Below, in pieces: positions 33,086-41,595 of a stretch of DNA of 64,000 nucleotides. The DNA comes from Teichococcus aerophilus (GTDB taxonomy: Bacteria > Pseudomonadota > Alphaproteobacteria > Acetobacterales > Acetobacteraceae), in the NCBI RefSeq assembly GCF_014490485.1, contig NZ_JACTVA010000011.1, positions 65,688-129,687 on the forward strand. The letters are read 5' to 3'. The position numbers and the translations under genes are program-made. The notes beneath the pieces are model-generated. The model was given only the letters and a program-made list of their open reading frames with translations, was not told the DNA's origin and did not search any database. Positions within the stretch are counted from its first letter, which is position 1. The number at the start of each line of letters is the position of its first letter.

Positions 33086-34986
33086 AGGCCGCCACTCCCC
33101 AGCCAGGCCAGCAGCACCAGCAACGCCGCCACGGTGCCGAGGCACAGCCGCAGCGCCCGCCGCGCCGCGCCACCGCCGGGCAGGGAGAAGCGCCAGCGTG
33201 GCAGCGTGGCCGCCCAGCGCGCCGCCTGCGGCCAGGGCCAGCGCGGCATGGCCGGCAAGGGCGGACGCATGGCGGTGGCCAGGCTGGCGGCACCAGGCTG
33301 GGTCGCCGGGTCGCCGAAGGGGAAGTGCGCCGGCGGGGCGATGAAGCCGTCATCCCACAGCGGCACCGTGGCATGTGCCCGCGGCGAGGCCTGGCGCATC
33401 GCGGCGCCGACGATGCCGAGCACCACGGCCAGCAGCAGGCCGACCGCCAGTGGCGTGTAGTCCGCCGCCGCCGGGCCGGGGCTGACGCTCAGCAGGCCGA
33501 GGTCGGGCGCGCCGCCATGGCCGGTCAGCAGCAGCAGGGCGGGCTCGGCCAGGCGCAGCAGCGGCCCGGGCAGCAGGCCCAGCACCACCGCCAGCACCGC
33601 CAGCGCCACCAGGATGCCGCGCGGCAGCGGCGCCGCTTCCTGCGCGCCCAGGGTGCGCGGCGTGCGTGGCCGGCCCAGGAAGGTCAGCCCCCAGAAGCGC
33701 AGCAGCGCCGACGCCAGCGTGGCGATGGCCACGCCCAGTACCGCCACCGTCAGCACCACAAGGATCTGGAAGCCCAGCACCCCCACCCGCCACGCGGCGA
33801 ACAGCGATTGCAGCAGCAGCCAGCCGCCGGCGAAGCCGGACATTGCCGGCACCAGCGCCGCCGCCGCCACGCCCGCCAGCGCGGCATAGGCCACCACCGG
33901 CATCGGGTGCACCAGCCCGCCCAACCGGTCCAGCTGGCGGGAACCGGCATTGTGCGCCACCTCCGCCGCCGCCAGCCACAGCAGGGCCAGGAACAGGATC
34001 TGCGCCAGCAAATGCAGCAGCGCCGCACCGCCCGCGACCGCCGCCAGCGCGCCGAGATCGGCGGCACGGAAGCCGGCCACCACACCGAGCGCCACAACGG
34101 CCAGCCCCAGGTGATGCAAGGCAACACCGGACAGCAGCCGGCCGAGCTCGACCTCCCGCAACGCGCGCAGGGCGCCGGACAGTGCCGCCAGCGCGCCGCC
34201 CACCACCAGGGGCGCGCCCCACCACAAGGGCTGCGCCGGGCCGCTGACATCGAGCAGCAGGCGCGCCAGCACGTACAGCGCCAGCGCCGGCATGCCGCCG
34301 CCTACCAGCACCAGCGTCGGCCCCGGCGGCAATGGTGCCAGCAGCGGCAATACCGCGCGGGCGCCGGCGGCCAGCAGCACCAGCAGCAGCACCGAAGCGG
34401 CCTGCGCGCCTTCCGGCGGCACAGCCCGCAGGCCAGCGAAGGAGAGGTCGCCGGTCAGCCCGGTCATCAGCCCTACCGCCACGGCCAGCGCGGCGACGGA
34501 GAGCAAGGTGGCCAGCAGGTCCCGCCAACCGGTTTCCGGCCGGTCCCGCCAGCCGCCCTCGGCCGAGAGCAGGGCATGGGCGGCGAAGCCCGCGAGCGCG
34601 AAGCCCAGCAGCAGCCCGAAGGCGTCGGCCGCCAGCACGGTGAACGCCATGCTGCCCAGCAGCAGCGGCCACAGCATCAACCGGCGCGGCGCGACATCCC
34701 CCCAGCCCCAGCCGGCAAGACCGCCCAGCAGCCCCGCCACGCCCAGCAGCAACAGGAACCAGGCCGAAAGCCCATCCGCCGCCAGGCTCAGCGGCGCCCA
34801 GGGCGGCCCGAACGGCAGCAACAGCGGCGCTGCCCCACCTTGCGCCAGCGCCGCCACCGCCAGCATGGCCAGCAGCGCCGACAGCACGGCCACGCCGCCC
34901 CACACCGCCCGCGCACGCCCAGCCGCGCCCAGCACGGCCAGCGGCGCCAGCAGGGCCAGGATTCCGGCCAGGAGAAGCGTGATCAC
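33082..34986 (-). CDS. HyfB-like antiporter-type membrane subunit
   Basis: 634 residues from a GTG start. About 14 helices cover residues 1-500. The C-terminus has WDDGFIAPPAHFP, equivalent to the WDCG segment of HyfB/HycC, and one last helix. The expected TM5 segment around FxWELM reads LLLGFALAGFAAH, without an acidic residue. The PLHxWLP loop is LPLLAPLPPGPT. So its proton-channel residues appear lost, as in the HyfF-like subunit. It is the first gene of the operon; the next gene overlaps by 4 bp. Confidence 0.85.
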   Translation of the reverse strand: MITLLLAGILALLAPLAVLGAAGRARAVWGGVAVLSALLAMLAVAALAQGGAAPLLLPFGPPWAPLSLAADGLSAWFLLLLGVAGLLGGLAGWGWGDVAPRRLMLWPLLLGSMAFTVLAADAFGLLLGFALAGFAAHALLSAEGGWRDRPETGWRDLLATLLSVAALAVAVGLMTGLTGDLSFAGLRAVPPEGAQAASVLLLVLLAAGARAVLPLLAPLPPGPTLVLVGGGMPALALYVLARLLLDVSGPAQPLWWGAPLVVGGALAALSGALRALREVELGRLLSGVALHHLGLAVVALGVVAGFRAADLGALAAVAGGAALLHLLAQILFLALLWLAAAEVAHNAGSRQLDRLGGLVHPMPVVAYAALAGVAAAALVPAMSGFAGGWLLLQSLFAAWRVGVLGFQILVVLTVAVLGVAIATLASALLRFWGLTFLGRPRTPRTLGAQEAAPLPRGILVALAVLAVVLGLLPGPLLRLAEPALLLLTGHGGAPDLGLLSVSPGPAAADYTPLAVGLLLAVVLGIVGAAMRQASPRAHATVPLWDDGFIAPPAHFPFGDPATQPGAASLATAMRPPLPAMPRWPWPQAARWAATLPRWRFSLPGGGAARRALRLCLGTVAALLVLLAWLGSGGL

Positions 34987-35531
34987 GTGCGCCCTCGCCC
35001 AAGCCAGGCGCCCAGGGAGAGGGTACGGATGCCGCAGAGGGGGCTGCTCATGCCATCAATCCAGCCGCGCCGCGGACGGCCGGCGGTCATGTGAAGCGGC
35101 ATGCGGCCACATCCCCAGGCAAATCCCGCCCCCAGCCACGGCCCGGCGGCCCCGACCGCCAGCGGTGGAGCGTGACCCGGTCATGGGTCGGCCTGGGCGG
35201 CGGAAAGGACGCGCAAGAGAAACACGGAATGCTGGCCCTGCGTGGAAGCCGTTGCGGAACGTCAGGAAGAGCCACGCGTTGCGCGGCATCATCCCAGCGA
35301 TATCTGTCTGGACAAAGGCTACCGCGCCTTTGGCCGGCATGGCAGCCGGCCTCGGCCAAGGAAGTGCAGCGGGCATCACCCTGCCATTGTGACCACATCG
35401 CCAAGCCGCCGCCAGCGGGCCTGAGGCTCAACAGGACGTGTCATCGCAGGCGGTGGATCAGGACTGGACGCGGGATCTGCACGGCCTCTTTCGCCGAGTG
35501 CAAAAGCGCTGGGTGGCAGGCGTCGCGGGAT
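34987..35531. other. Upstream region of the hyf-like operon with possible insertion-element debris
   Basis: No intact gene. The hyfB promoter should be in the first part. At about 35285-35345 a plus-strand frame reads HHPSDICLDKGYRAFG, reminiscent of the DKGYRGH segment of IS5-type transposases, but the flanks do not continue the similarity. I treat it as possible debris only. The family B repeat begins at the end. Confidence 0.3.
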
Positions 35532-35748
35532 GAGAGGGGCGCTGCCCCCTCGCACTCGCCGCGCCAAAGGCCTGAGGCCTTTGGAAACCCTTGCTCAGGT
35601 TCTGAAATGCAGCTGGCATTCCATCAATACATTGATTCAAATGCCGTATCATCTCGCCAGCGCTCAAACGGAAAGGCGCTGCCGGACATATCGCGGGTGC
35701 AGGGGATCGTATCTCCTACCGGGGGAGTTCGAGGGGGCGGCGCCCGTT
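35532..35748. repeat. Family B paired inverted repeat element
   Basis: The left part (GAGGGGCGCTGCCCCCTC, then CCAAAGGCCTGAGGCCTTTGG) and right part (CGGGTGCAGGGGATCGTA, then GGGGGCGGCGCCCG) resemble in order and orientation the copy at 58955-59166. The outer palindrome of one end is repeated in inverse form at the other. The right end lies 138 bp beyond the stop of the phosphatase gene on the minus strand. Confidence 0.85.
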
Positions 35749-35886
35749 CAATTACTCTCCATGCAATGCGCCTCGACCAGGGCGATAGACGTCAGCCAGT
35801 GAGAATTCGCCACTCCGCCTAGCTTGCGAAACCGTGGACGAGCGACGCGAGCCAGGAGGACCAGCGACCCCGCCCCGCTCTCCAGG

Positions 35887-36297
35887 TCATCCTCCGGCGT
35901 GAAGCACCGCGTGGCGGGCAAACTCTTCCTGGGCTGCTGTCTCGATGGCCCGGCTGTCGTAGTGGCGGCGGACCCAGGTGACAGGGTCCTCCGCGATGCC
36001 GGAGAGGCGGACGAGGCAGGCCATGACCGTCCCGGTCCGCCCCAACCCGGCGCGGCAGCCGATATAGACCGGGCCGTGCGGCAGCTCGGCCAGGATGGTG
36101 GCCAGGGCGGCGCGCAACGGCAGCAGCTCCGGCAGGCCAAAATCGGGGATGGGAAGAAGAAGCTGGGACTGAGCGGCGTTGGAAGCACGCGCTTCGAGGC
36201 AGACGCCGAAGACGGCGGGCGGGCAGGCCTCGAAAGGCCCGCCGCCCACCCAGGCGGTGCCGCCGCCAGGCAGCGGCAGGGGCACCGTGCCGATCAA
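35887..36297 (-). CDS. Dual-specificity/tyrosine-type phosphatase
   Basis: 136 residues if the TTG at 36297 is used, which overlaps the pssA stop; a GTG at 36285 is an alternative. The P-loop VYIGCRAGLGRTGTVMACL holds the catalytic Cx5R. The acid is probably the Asp in LPIPDFG. No other domain. Translational coupling to pssA and psd hints at a lipid phosphate substrate, as for PTPMT1-like phosphatidylglycerophosphate phosphatases, but a protein substrate is equally possible. Confidence 0.8.
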   Translation of the reverse strand: MIGTVPLPLPGGGTAWVGGGPFEACPPAVFGVCLEARASNAAQSQLLLPIPDFGLPELLPLRAALATILAELPHGPVYIGCRAGLGRTGTVMACLVRLSGIAEDPVTWVRRHYDSRAIETAAQEEFARHAVLHAGG

Positions 36298-37163
36298 GGG
36301 GCTTCGGTGGCCTCGGTCGCGGGCACGGGCTGGATCAGGTCCTCCGCCTCCCGCTTCAGGCGGATGTAGGAGAGGATGGAGAACGGCACCATGCCGATAT
36401 AGATCAGCCCGGCCGCGGCCAGGGCGGCCCAGGGCTCGCCCACCAGCAGCGCCGCGTAGGCGCCGACGGAGATGAGCAGCGGCAGCACCACTTCGCGCCG
36501 CACCTTGAAGTTCTTGAACGACCAGGTCGGCAGGGTGCTGACCAGCATCAGCGCCACCACCACCAGCAGCAGGCCGACAAAGGCCGGGTGGCGCACGCCG
36601 TAGGCCATCTGGGTCCAGCCCCAGCCTTCGAATGCGAGCGACAGGAACATGGGGAACAGCGCCAGGCCCGCGCCGGCCGGGGCCGGGACGCCGGTGAAGA
36701 AGCTCTGCGCATAGGCCGGCTTGGGTGCCAGCCCGACATCCAGCGCCGCGTTGAAGCGGGCGAGGCGCAGCGACATGCAGACGGCGAACAGCACGCAGGG
36801 CACGAAGCCCACGCCCCGCCAGGTCTCCATGCTCCACATGTACAGGATCATGGCCGGGGCCACGCCGAAGGAGAGGAAGTCGGCCAGGCTGTCGAACTCG
36901 GCACCGAAGCGGCTGGTGGCCTTGAGCAGCCGGGCCAGGCGCCCGTCCAGCCCGTCGATGATGGCGGCCACCATGATCATGGCCGCCGCCGGCTCCCACC
37001 GCTGGTCCAGTGCGAAGCGCATGGCGACCAGCCCGGCGCAGAGGCCGAGCATGGTCATGATGTTGGGGATCAGCTTGTTGAAGGACTGCCCCTGGAAACG
37101 GGGTCGCCGCCTTGGCGCGAAGCGAAAGCGGCGGCGAGGTTCTCCGGAGGCGGTCTGTTGCAT
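36294..37163 (-). CDS. pssA: CDP-diacylglycerol-serine O-phosphatidyltransferase
   Basis: 289 residues. The CDP-alcohol phosphotransferase motif is visible in DGLDGRLARLLKATSRFG followed by AEFDSLADFLSFG, with all the conserved Asp and Gly. It has about eight helices after a basic N-terminus (RRRFRFAPRRRPRF). It makes phosphatidylserine, the precursor used by Psd. The ATG overlaps the psd stop (TGATG). The reading frame is open further upstream but inside psd. Confidence 0.95.
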   Translation of the reverse strand: MQQTASGEPRRRFRFAPRRRPRFQGQSFNKLIPNIMTMLGLCAGLVAMRFALDQRWEPAAAMIMVAAIIDGLDGRLARLLKATSRFGAEFDSLADFLSFGVAPAMILYMWSMETWRGVGFVPCVLFAVCMSLRLARFNAALDVGLAPKPAYAQSFFTGVPAPAGAGLALFPMFLSLAFEGWGWTQMAYGVRHPAFVGLLLVVVALMLVSTLPTWSFKNFKVRREVVLPLLISVGAYAALLVGEPWAALAAAGLIYIGMVPFSILSYIRLKREAEDLIQPVPATEATEAP

Positions 37164-37873
37164 CAGATTCCCGTATCGGTGTGCAGGACAGGCTGGGCGG
37201 CGGGCACCATCTCGGCGATCACCGTCTCGCCACCGATCATCAACTGATGCTCGGCCACCAGGGGGCGGACGCCCTCCGGCAGGTACAGGTCGGTGCGGCT
37301 GCCGAAGCGGATGATGCCGAAGCGCTGGCCGCGCTCCAGGCGGTCCCCTTCCTTCACGTCGCACAGGATGCGGCGCGCGATCAGGCCGGCGATCTGCACG
37401 ACGGCGATCTCCTGCCCATCCGGAAGGCGCATGGCGAGCGCGTTGCGCTCATTGTCGATGCTCGCCTTGTCCAGGCTGGCATTGAGGAACTTCCCGTGGC
37501 GGTAGGCCACGCGGGTCACAACGCCGTCCACCGGGCTGCGGTTGACGTGCACGTCCAGCACCGAGAGGAAGATGGCCACCCGCCAGCGCGGGTTGGGGCC
37601 GAGGCCCAGCTCGTCCGGCGGCACGGCGGGGCCGACCATGACCACGCGGCCATCGGCCGGCGCCACGAACAGGCCGGGGCGTGTGGGCACCACCCGTTCC
37701 GGGTCCCGGAAGAAGTAGAGGCAGAACAGGGTAAAGGCAGCGCCCAGCCAGAACAGCCAGGTGCCGAGGGCGATGCCGCCGGCCACCGCCACAGCGGCGC
37801 CACCAATGATGAAGGGCTTGCCGGCCGGATGCGGCTTGGCAACGACCAGACGAATGCTTTCGATGAGCGCCAT
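37163..37873 (-). CDS. psd: Phosphatidylserine decarboxylase proenzyme (short type)
   Basis: 236 residues from [11 protein letters not shown]. Two membrane helices at about 20-55 are followed by [21 protein letters not shown]. The self-cleavage site is in [13 protein letters not shown], where the serine becomes the pyruvoyl group, leaving a small alpha chain. A GTG nine bases upstream is the only alternative start. It makes phosphatidylethanolamine. It is the first gene of psd-pssA-phosphatase. Confidence 0.95.
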   Translation of the reverse strand: MALIESIRLVVAKPHPAGKPFIIGGAAVAVAGGIALGTWLFWLGAAFTLFCLYFFRDPERVVPTRPGLFVAPADGRVVMVGPAVPPDELGLGPNPRWRVAIFLSVLDVHVNRSPVDGVVTRVAYRHGKFLNASLDKASIDNERNALAMRLPDGQEIAVVQIAGLIARRILCDVKEGDRLERGQRFGIIRFGSRTDLYLPEGVRPLVAEHQLMIGGETVIAEMVPAAQPVLHTDTGI

Positions 37874-37928
37874 GATACCCACGGTTATGGTCCGTCACGC
37901 CCGCCGGAACAACCGGCGGGCGGCCTGC

Positions 37929-39095
37929 TCAGGGGGTCGGAAGCGTAAAAATCTGCCCGGGGTAGATGCGGCCGGGGTCGCGGATCTGGTCCGAATTGGC
38001 CTTGTGGATGACCGTGTAGCGGATGCCGCGCCCATAGGTGGTACGGGCGATGCGCCACAGGCTGTGCCCCGGCTGCACCACGATGCGGTCCGTGCCGGGG
38101 GTGGCGTTGGCCAGCGCGGCGGGCGTGGCGGCGGCATCGCGCAGGAAGGGCACTTCCACCCGCGCCACCACCCGCCCCTGCGGCCCGACCTGGTCCACCC
38201 GCAGCATGTGCTGGCCGGGGGACGGCGCCGTGGCGGGGCTGAAGGTCCAGCGGCCGCCAGCATCGCTGGCGGCATCGCCGGCATGAAGCTGGTCGATATA
38301 CAGCCGCATCGGCTGCCCGGCGGGGGCTGAGCCGGCGAAGCGGATGCCGCCGGCCTCGTCGTAGTCGACGATGTCCAGGCTCAGCCGGCCGGCCACGCGG
38401 TCGGTGCCTTGCAACACGCGGGGCGGGGCGGTGGAGCCGGCGGGGGGCAGCAGCACCGCCATGGCCTGGCCGGTGGCCTCGGGCCGCGCGGCGCCGGCTT
38501 CGGCGGGGCCACGGCCCGGCGCCTCCGGCACCATCACCACGACGGATTCGCCGCCGCGCTGCGCCTGGCCGGCGGCGTCCCGCGATTGCAGGGAGAGCTC
38601 GTGCGTCCCGGCCGCCAGCGGCGCGTCGGGTACGATGACGAACTCTCCGCGCGAATCGGCACGTGCACGGCCGAGCTCCCGACCCTGGTCCCGCAACGTG
38701 ACTTCGGCCCCCGGGGTGGCACGACCGGCGACGACGGTGCCGCCGGTGGGGGCGATGCGCGCCACGTCGAAGCGCGGCCCGTTGGCCGTGGGCGCGGCCT
38801 CTCCTGTCCGGCCCTGTGACGCCGCCGGGCTGGCGGTGCCCGGTGGCGTCACGGCCGCGTTGGCGGGTGGCGACGTGGTCGCGTTGGCGGCGGCGGGGCC
38901 CGTGGCATCAGCCCTGCCAGTGTTGGCGGAAGGGACCTCGGCGCGCGGGGAAGTGGGGGCGGTAGAATTCGGGGCAACCGGCGCACGCGTATCCTGGGCA
39001 GGCTGCATCCGGCCGGCCTGCCACGCCATGCCGCCTGCCGCCGCCAGCACGGCCACCCCAACCAGGGCCACGCCCGTATGCTTGCGCTCAATCAT
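37929..39095 (-). CDS. LysM domain envelope protein with Ig-like repeats
   Basis: 388 residues. A signal anchor (GVALVGVAVLAAAGGMAW) is followed by a low-complexity Ala/Thr/Pro region. Residues about 110-340 look like Ig/carrier modules (PTGGTVVAGRATPGAEVTLRD; GTHELSLQSRD). The last 50 residues are a LysM domain (VVQPGHSLWRIARTTYGRGI, then IYPGQIFTLP). It should bind peptidoglycan. It lies 55 bp upstream of psd on the same strand. Such proteins are common in Acetobacteraceae and Rhodospirillales. Confidence 0.85.
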   Translation of the reverse strand: MIERKHTGVALVGVAVLAAAGGMAWQAGRMQPAQDTRAPVAPNSTAPTSPRAEVPSANTGRADATGPAAANATTSPPANAAVTPPGTASPAASQGRTGEAAPTANGPRFDVARIAPTGGTVVAGRATPGAEVTLRDQGRELGRARADSRGEFVIVPDAPLAAGTHELSLQSRDAAGQAQRGGESVVVMVPEAPGRGPAEAGAARPEATGQAMAVLLPPAGSTAPPRVLQGTDRVAGRLSLDIVDYDEAGGIRFAGSAPAGQPMRLYIDQLHAGDAASDAGGRWTFSPATAPSPGQHMLRVDQVGPQGRVVARVEVPFLRDAAATPAALANATPGTDRIVVQPGHSLWRIARTTYGRGIRYTVIHKANSDQIRDPGRIYPGQIFTLPTP

Positions 39096-39329
39096 GGTAG
39101 TGGAACATTACCCTTCAGGATCGGTGAAGAATGATACCTTCACCTTCCCGAGAGCAAGCCCGCCGGCCCGATCCGTGCTTTCATGACGAATCGTCCTTCA
39201 TCCCCTGCGGCAAGGATGTCGCCATCCTTGCCAGCGCGCAGCAGGTGAAGGTCCGCTGCCGCGCCAGGCGCACAGGCGTGCGCCATGACCTTGGCGGCGC
39301 CGCCCCGCATGATTTCTCGCTTCACCCAC

Positions 39330-39358
39330 TTGCCGGGCGCTGCGGGCGGGGATATACG
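39330..39358 (+). promoter_or_regulatory. Probable sigma-70 promoter of the tRNA-Pro gene
   Basis: TTGCCG at 39330-39335 and TATACG at 39353-39358, 17 bp apart. The tRNA begins 24 bp after the -10 box, so transcription would start about 17 bases before the mature 5' end. Confidence 0.6.
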
Positions 39359-39381
39359 CCGGCCCTGCCTAGCCGGAACGG

Positions 39382-39458
39382 CGGAGCGTAGCTCAGCCTG
39401 GTAGAGCACTGTGTTCGGGACGCAGGGGCCGGAGGTTCGAATCCTCTCGCTCCGACCA
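39382..39458 (+). tRNA. tRNA-Pro (CGG anticodon)
   Basis: 77 nt with the acceptor stem CGGAGCG/CGCTCCG, D-arm GCTCAGCCTGGTAGAGC, anticodon stem CTGTG/CGCAG with loop TTCGGGA (anticodon CGG, reading CCG), T-arm GGAGG TTCGAAT CCTCT, and an encoded ACCA end. All four arms close. The leading C is normal for tRNA-Pro. Confidence 0.96.
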
Positions 39459-39478
39459 AATCGGTCCGGATGGGCAAG

Positions 39479-39516
39479 CCCCGTTTCCCCCTGCGAGGGT
39501 GGGAAACGGGGTTTTT
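39479..39516 (+). terminator. Intrinsic terminator after tRNA-Pro
   Basis: CCCCGTTTCCC, a short loop, GGGAAACGGGG, then TTTTTTC. It begins 20 bp after the tRNA. Confidence 0.9.
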
Positions 39517-39650
39517 TCTTGGCCGCGTGGCGGTCTTTATGCCGCCTTGATGCGCTGGCCCGACAATCCACACAGAAAAGTTGCACGATTTTTGCTTGGT
39601 ACGCTTCACCAACGGGTGCACGGACGCATCCGGCGGAAGGAAACCTGCCG

Positions 39651-40409
39651 ATGAAGCCTAGCCTGGCTCTTGCCACTTCGCTCTGCCTGGGCGCCGCCGC
39701 GCTCAGCGCGCCCTCCGGCCCCGCCATGGCGCAGATGGCGCTGGGCGACAGCGGGCTGACCCTGACGGTGACGCCGGCCATCGCCAGCGATTACCTGTTC
39801 CGCGGCATCTCCCAGACCCGCAACCGCCCGGCCGTGCAGGGCACGGTGGACCTGCAGCACGACAGCGGCGTCTATATCGGCGCCTTCGCCAGCAACGTGA
39901 CCTTCCCGGGCAGCAATGCGCGGCAGGAGCTGGACCTGGCGGCTGGCTACCGCTTCGAGGTCGGCGGCGTCTCGGTGGACCTGGGCGGCGTGTTCTACAC
40001 CTACCCCGGCTACAGCAAGCCGACCGGCAGCTACGAGTACAATTATTTCGAGGCCATCGCGAAGGCCAGCTACACGCTGGACCCGGTGAAGTTCCTGGCC
40101 ACCGCCGCCTACTCGCCCGATTTCTACTTCGAGAGCGGCTCGGCCATCTACCTGGAAGGCGGCGCGGACGTATCCCTGCCCGGCGCGTTCACCCTGGCCG
40201 GCCGCTTCGGCTACCAATGGATCGACCGCAATACCCGCTACGGCGCGCCGGACTATGCCAACTGGTCCGTCGCCGTCTCGCGCGAAGTGTTCGCGGGCTT
40301 CACCCTGACCGTCGGCTACTACGATACCGACCTGTCCAAGACCGAGTGCTTCGCCGGCACCAAGCTGTGCGATGCGCGCGCCATGGTCACGCTGAGCCGC
40401 GTCTTCTGA
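39651..40409 (+). CDS. TorF-family putative porin (gcw_chp type)
   Basis: 252 residues. The signal peptide ends near APSGPAMAQ. The barrel begins TVTPAIASDYLFRGISQTRN, the hallmark of the TIGR02001/TorF family, and the protein ends TLSRVF with a terminal phenylalanine. Two cysteines near the C-terminus (ECFAGTKLC) can pair. Outer-membrane protein of unknown substrate. The start at 39651 was chosen because it begins a proper signal peptide; a longer open frame runs through the tRNA and is not real. Confidence 0.88.
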   Translation: MKPSLALATSLCLGAAALSAPSGPAMAQMALGDSGLTLTVTPAIASDYLFRGISQTRNRPAVQGTVDLQHDSGVYIGAFASNVTFPGSNARQELDLAAGYRFEVGGVSVDLGGVFYTYPGYSKPTGSYEYNYFEAIAKASYTLDPVKFLATAAYSPDFYFESGSAIYLEGGADVSLPGAFTLAGRFGYQWIDRNTRYGAPDYANWSVAVSREVFAGFTLTVGYYDTDLSKTECFAGTKLCDARAMVTLSRVF

Positions 40410-40465
40410 CGTGGAGAGAGGGAGTGCTCCGGGCCACCGGAGCATTCCCACCCTTCCGGGCCGGC

Positions 40466-40660
40466 TCAGCGCTGGACGCGCGCCGCCCAGAAGATCAGCG
40501 CCTTGATCGGGAACACCCAGGCAAAGCCGGCAATGACGTAGAAGGGCACCTGCAGCGCCCAATGCAGCGTCTGCACCCAGTCCCCCACCCACAGCACCAC
40601 GCCGAGGTAGACGGACAGGCCGACAAACGCGATCAACAGGGCAAGCGGCGTGCGCGACAT
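40466..40660 (-). CDS. DUF2842 small membrane protein
   Basis: 64 residues from MSRTPLALLIAFVGLSV. There are two helices (about 6-25 and 38-57) separated by a polar turn (GDWVQTLHWALQVPFYV), and the end IKALIFWAARVQR is the usual DUF2842 pattern. Function unknown. A single gene convergent with the porin. The open frame continues upstream but adds a non-membrane stretch with no similarity. Confidence 0.7.
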   Translation of the reverse strand: MSRTPLALLIAFVGLSVYLGVVLWVGDWVQTLHWALQVPFYVIAGFAWVFPIKALIFWAARVQR

Positions 40661-40901
40661 GGCGTGCTCTTGGCAGGCCGCGCCGCTTTCGCCAAGCCCC
40701 GACGGCATGGCCTGGCAGCCTGACTTCACCCTCGCGCCCAAGCGATTCATCGGCGCCGCCAGGAGCGGGCGCTTACCGCCAGCCAATCCCGTCCGCAGAG
40801 ATTCACGCAGCCGGAGGTTTCCGGGCGGGGAGGTTCTGCTCTAGTGTCCGCCCCCGCTCATGCGGCACCCCTGCCCGCAGACCTGACACCAAGGATCCAG
40901 G

Positions 40902-41453
40902 ATGCCCGACAACGGCCCGACCCCCGCCCCTGCCGCCATCGACCTGAAGGCGCATATCCGCGGCGTGCCGGACTTCCCGAAGCCCGGCATCCTCTTCTAC
41001 GACATCTGCACGCTGTTGCGGGACGGCCCGGCCTTCCGCGCCGCCATGACCCAGCTGGCGGACATGGTGCGTCCCTACAAGCCCACCATGCTGGCGGGCA
41101 TCGAGAGCCGGGGCTTCGTGCTGGCCGCGCCGCTGGCACTGGAACTGGGCCTGGGCTTCATTCTGCTCCGCAAGCCGCGGAAATTGCCGGGCGCCACCAT
41201 TGGTTACAACTATGCCCTGGAATACGGCACCGACCGGCTGGAAATTCAGGCCGACGCCGTGAAGAAGGGGGACCGCGTGGTGCTGCTGGACGACCTGCTG
41301 GCCACCGGGGGCACCATGTCCGCCGGGATCAAGCTGCTGAAGGAAGCCGGTGCTGAAGTGCCGCTGGCCGCCGGGCTGATCGAGCTGACCTTCCTCAATG
41401 GCCGGGCGCGCCTGGACGCGCCGTTCCAGGCCCTTGTCTCCTACGATTCCTGA
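40902..41453 (+). CDS. apt: Adenine phosphoribosyltransferase
   Basis: 183 residues. The PRPP-binding motif is [14 protein letters not shown], and [19 protein letters not shown] and RKPRKLPG are also typical. It salvages adenine to AMP. The start [16 protein letters not shown] gives about ten residues more than E. coli Apt. It sits 142 bp upstream of the Bug-like gene and may share a transcript. Confidence 0.97.
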   Translation: MPDNGPTPAPAAIDLKAHIRGVPDFPKPGILFYDICTLLRDGPAFRAAMTQLADMVRPYKPTMLAGIESRGFVLAAPLALELGLGFILLRKPRKLPGATIGYNYALEYGTDRLEIQADAVKKGDRVVLLDDLLATGGTMSAGIKLLKEAGAEVPLAAGLIELTFLNGRARLDAPFQALVSYDS

Positions 41454-41595
41454 GGCCGGTTTGCGCCGCCTCCTCACCTGCCGGACTTCGCGACAGGCGG
41501 CGCTCCAGGCTGCACAGAAAAGCGGCAGCGTCGCCGTGGCCAGGCCCGCCGCGCGCCGCCTTTTTTCCGCCGCGAGCGCCGGGCATGCCTCCGCC

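Noticed and set aside
39322..39621. A frame with [19 protein letters not shown] text
   Set aside because: It is the antisense translation of the tRNA-Pro gene, a common artefact.
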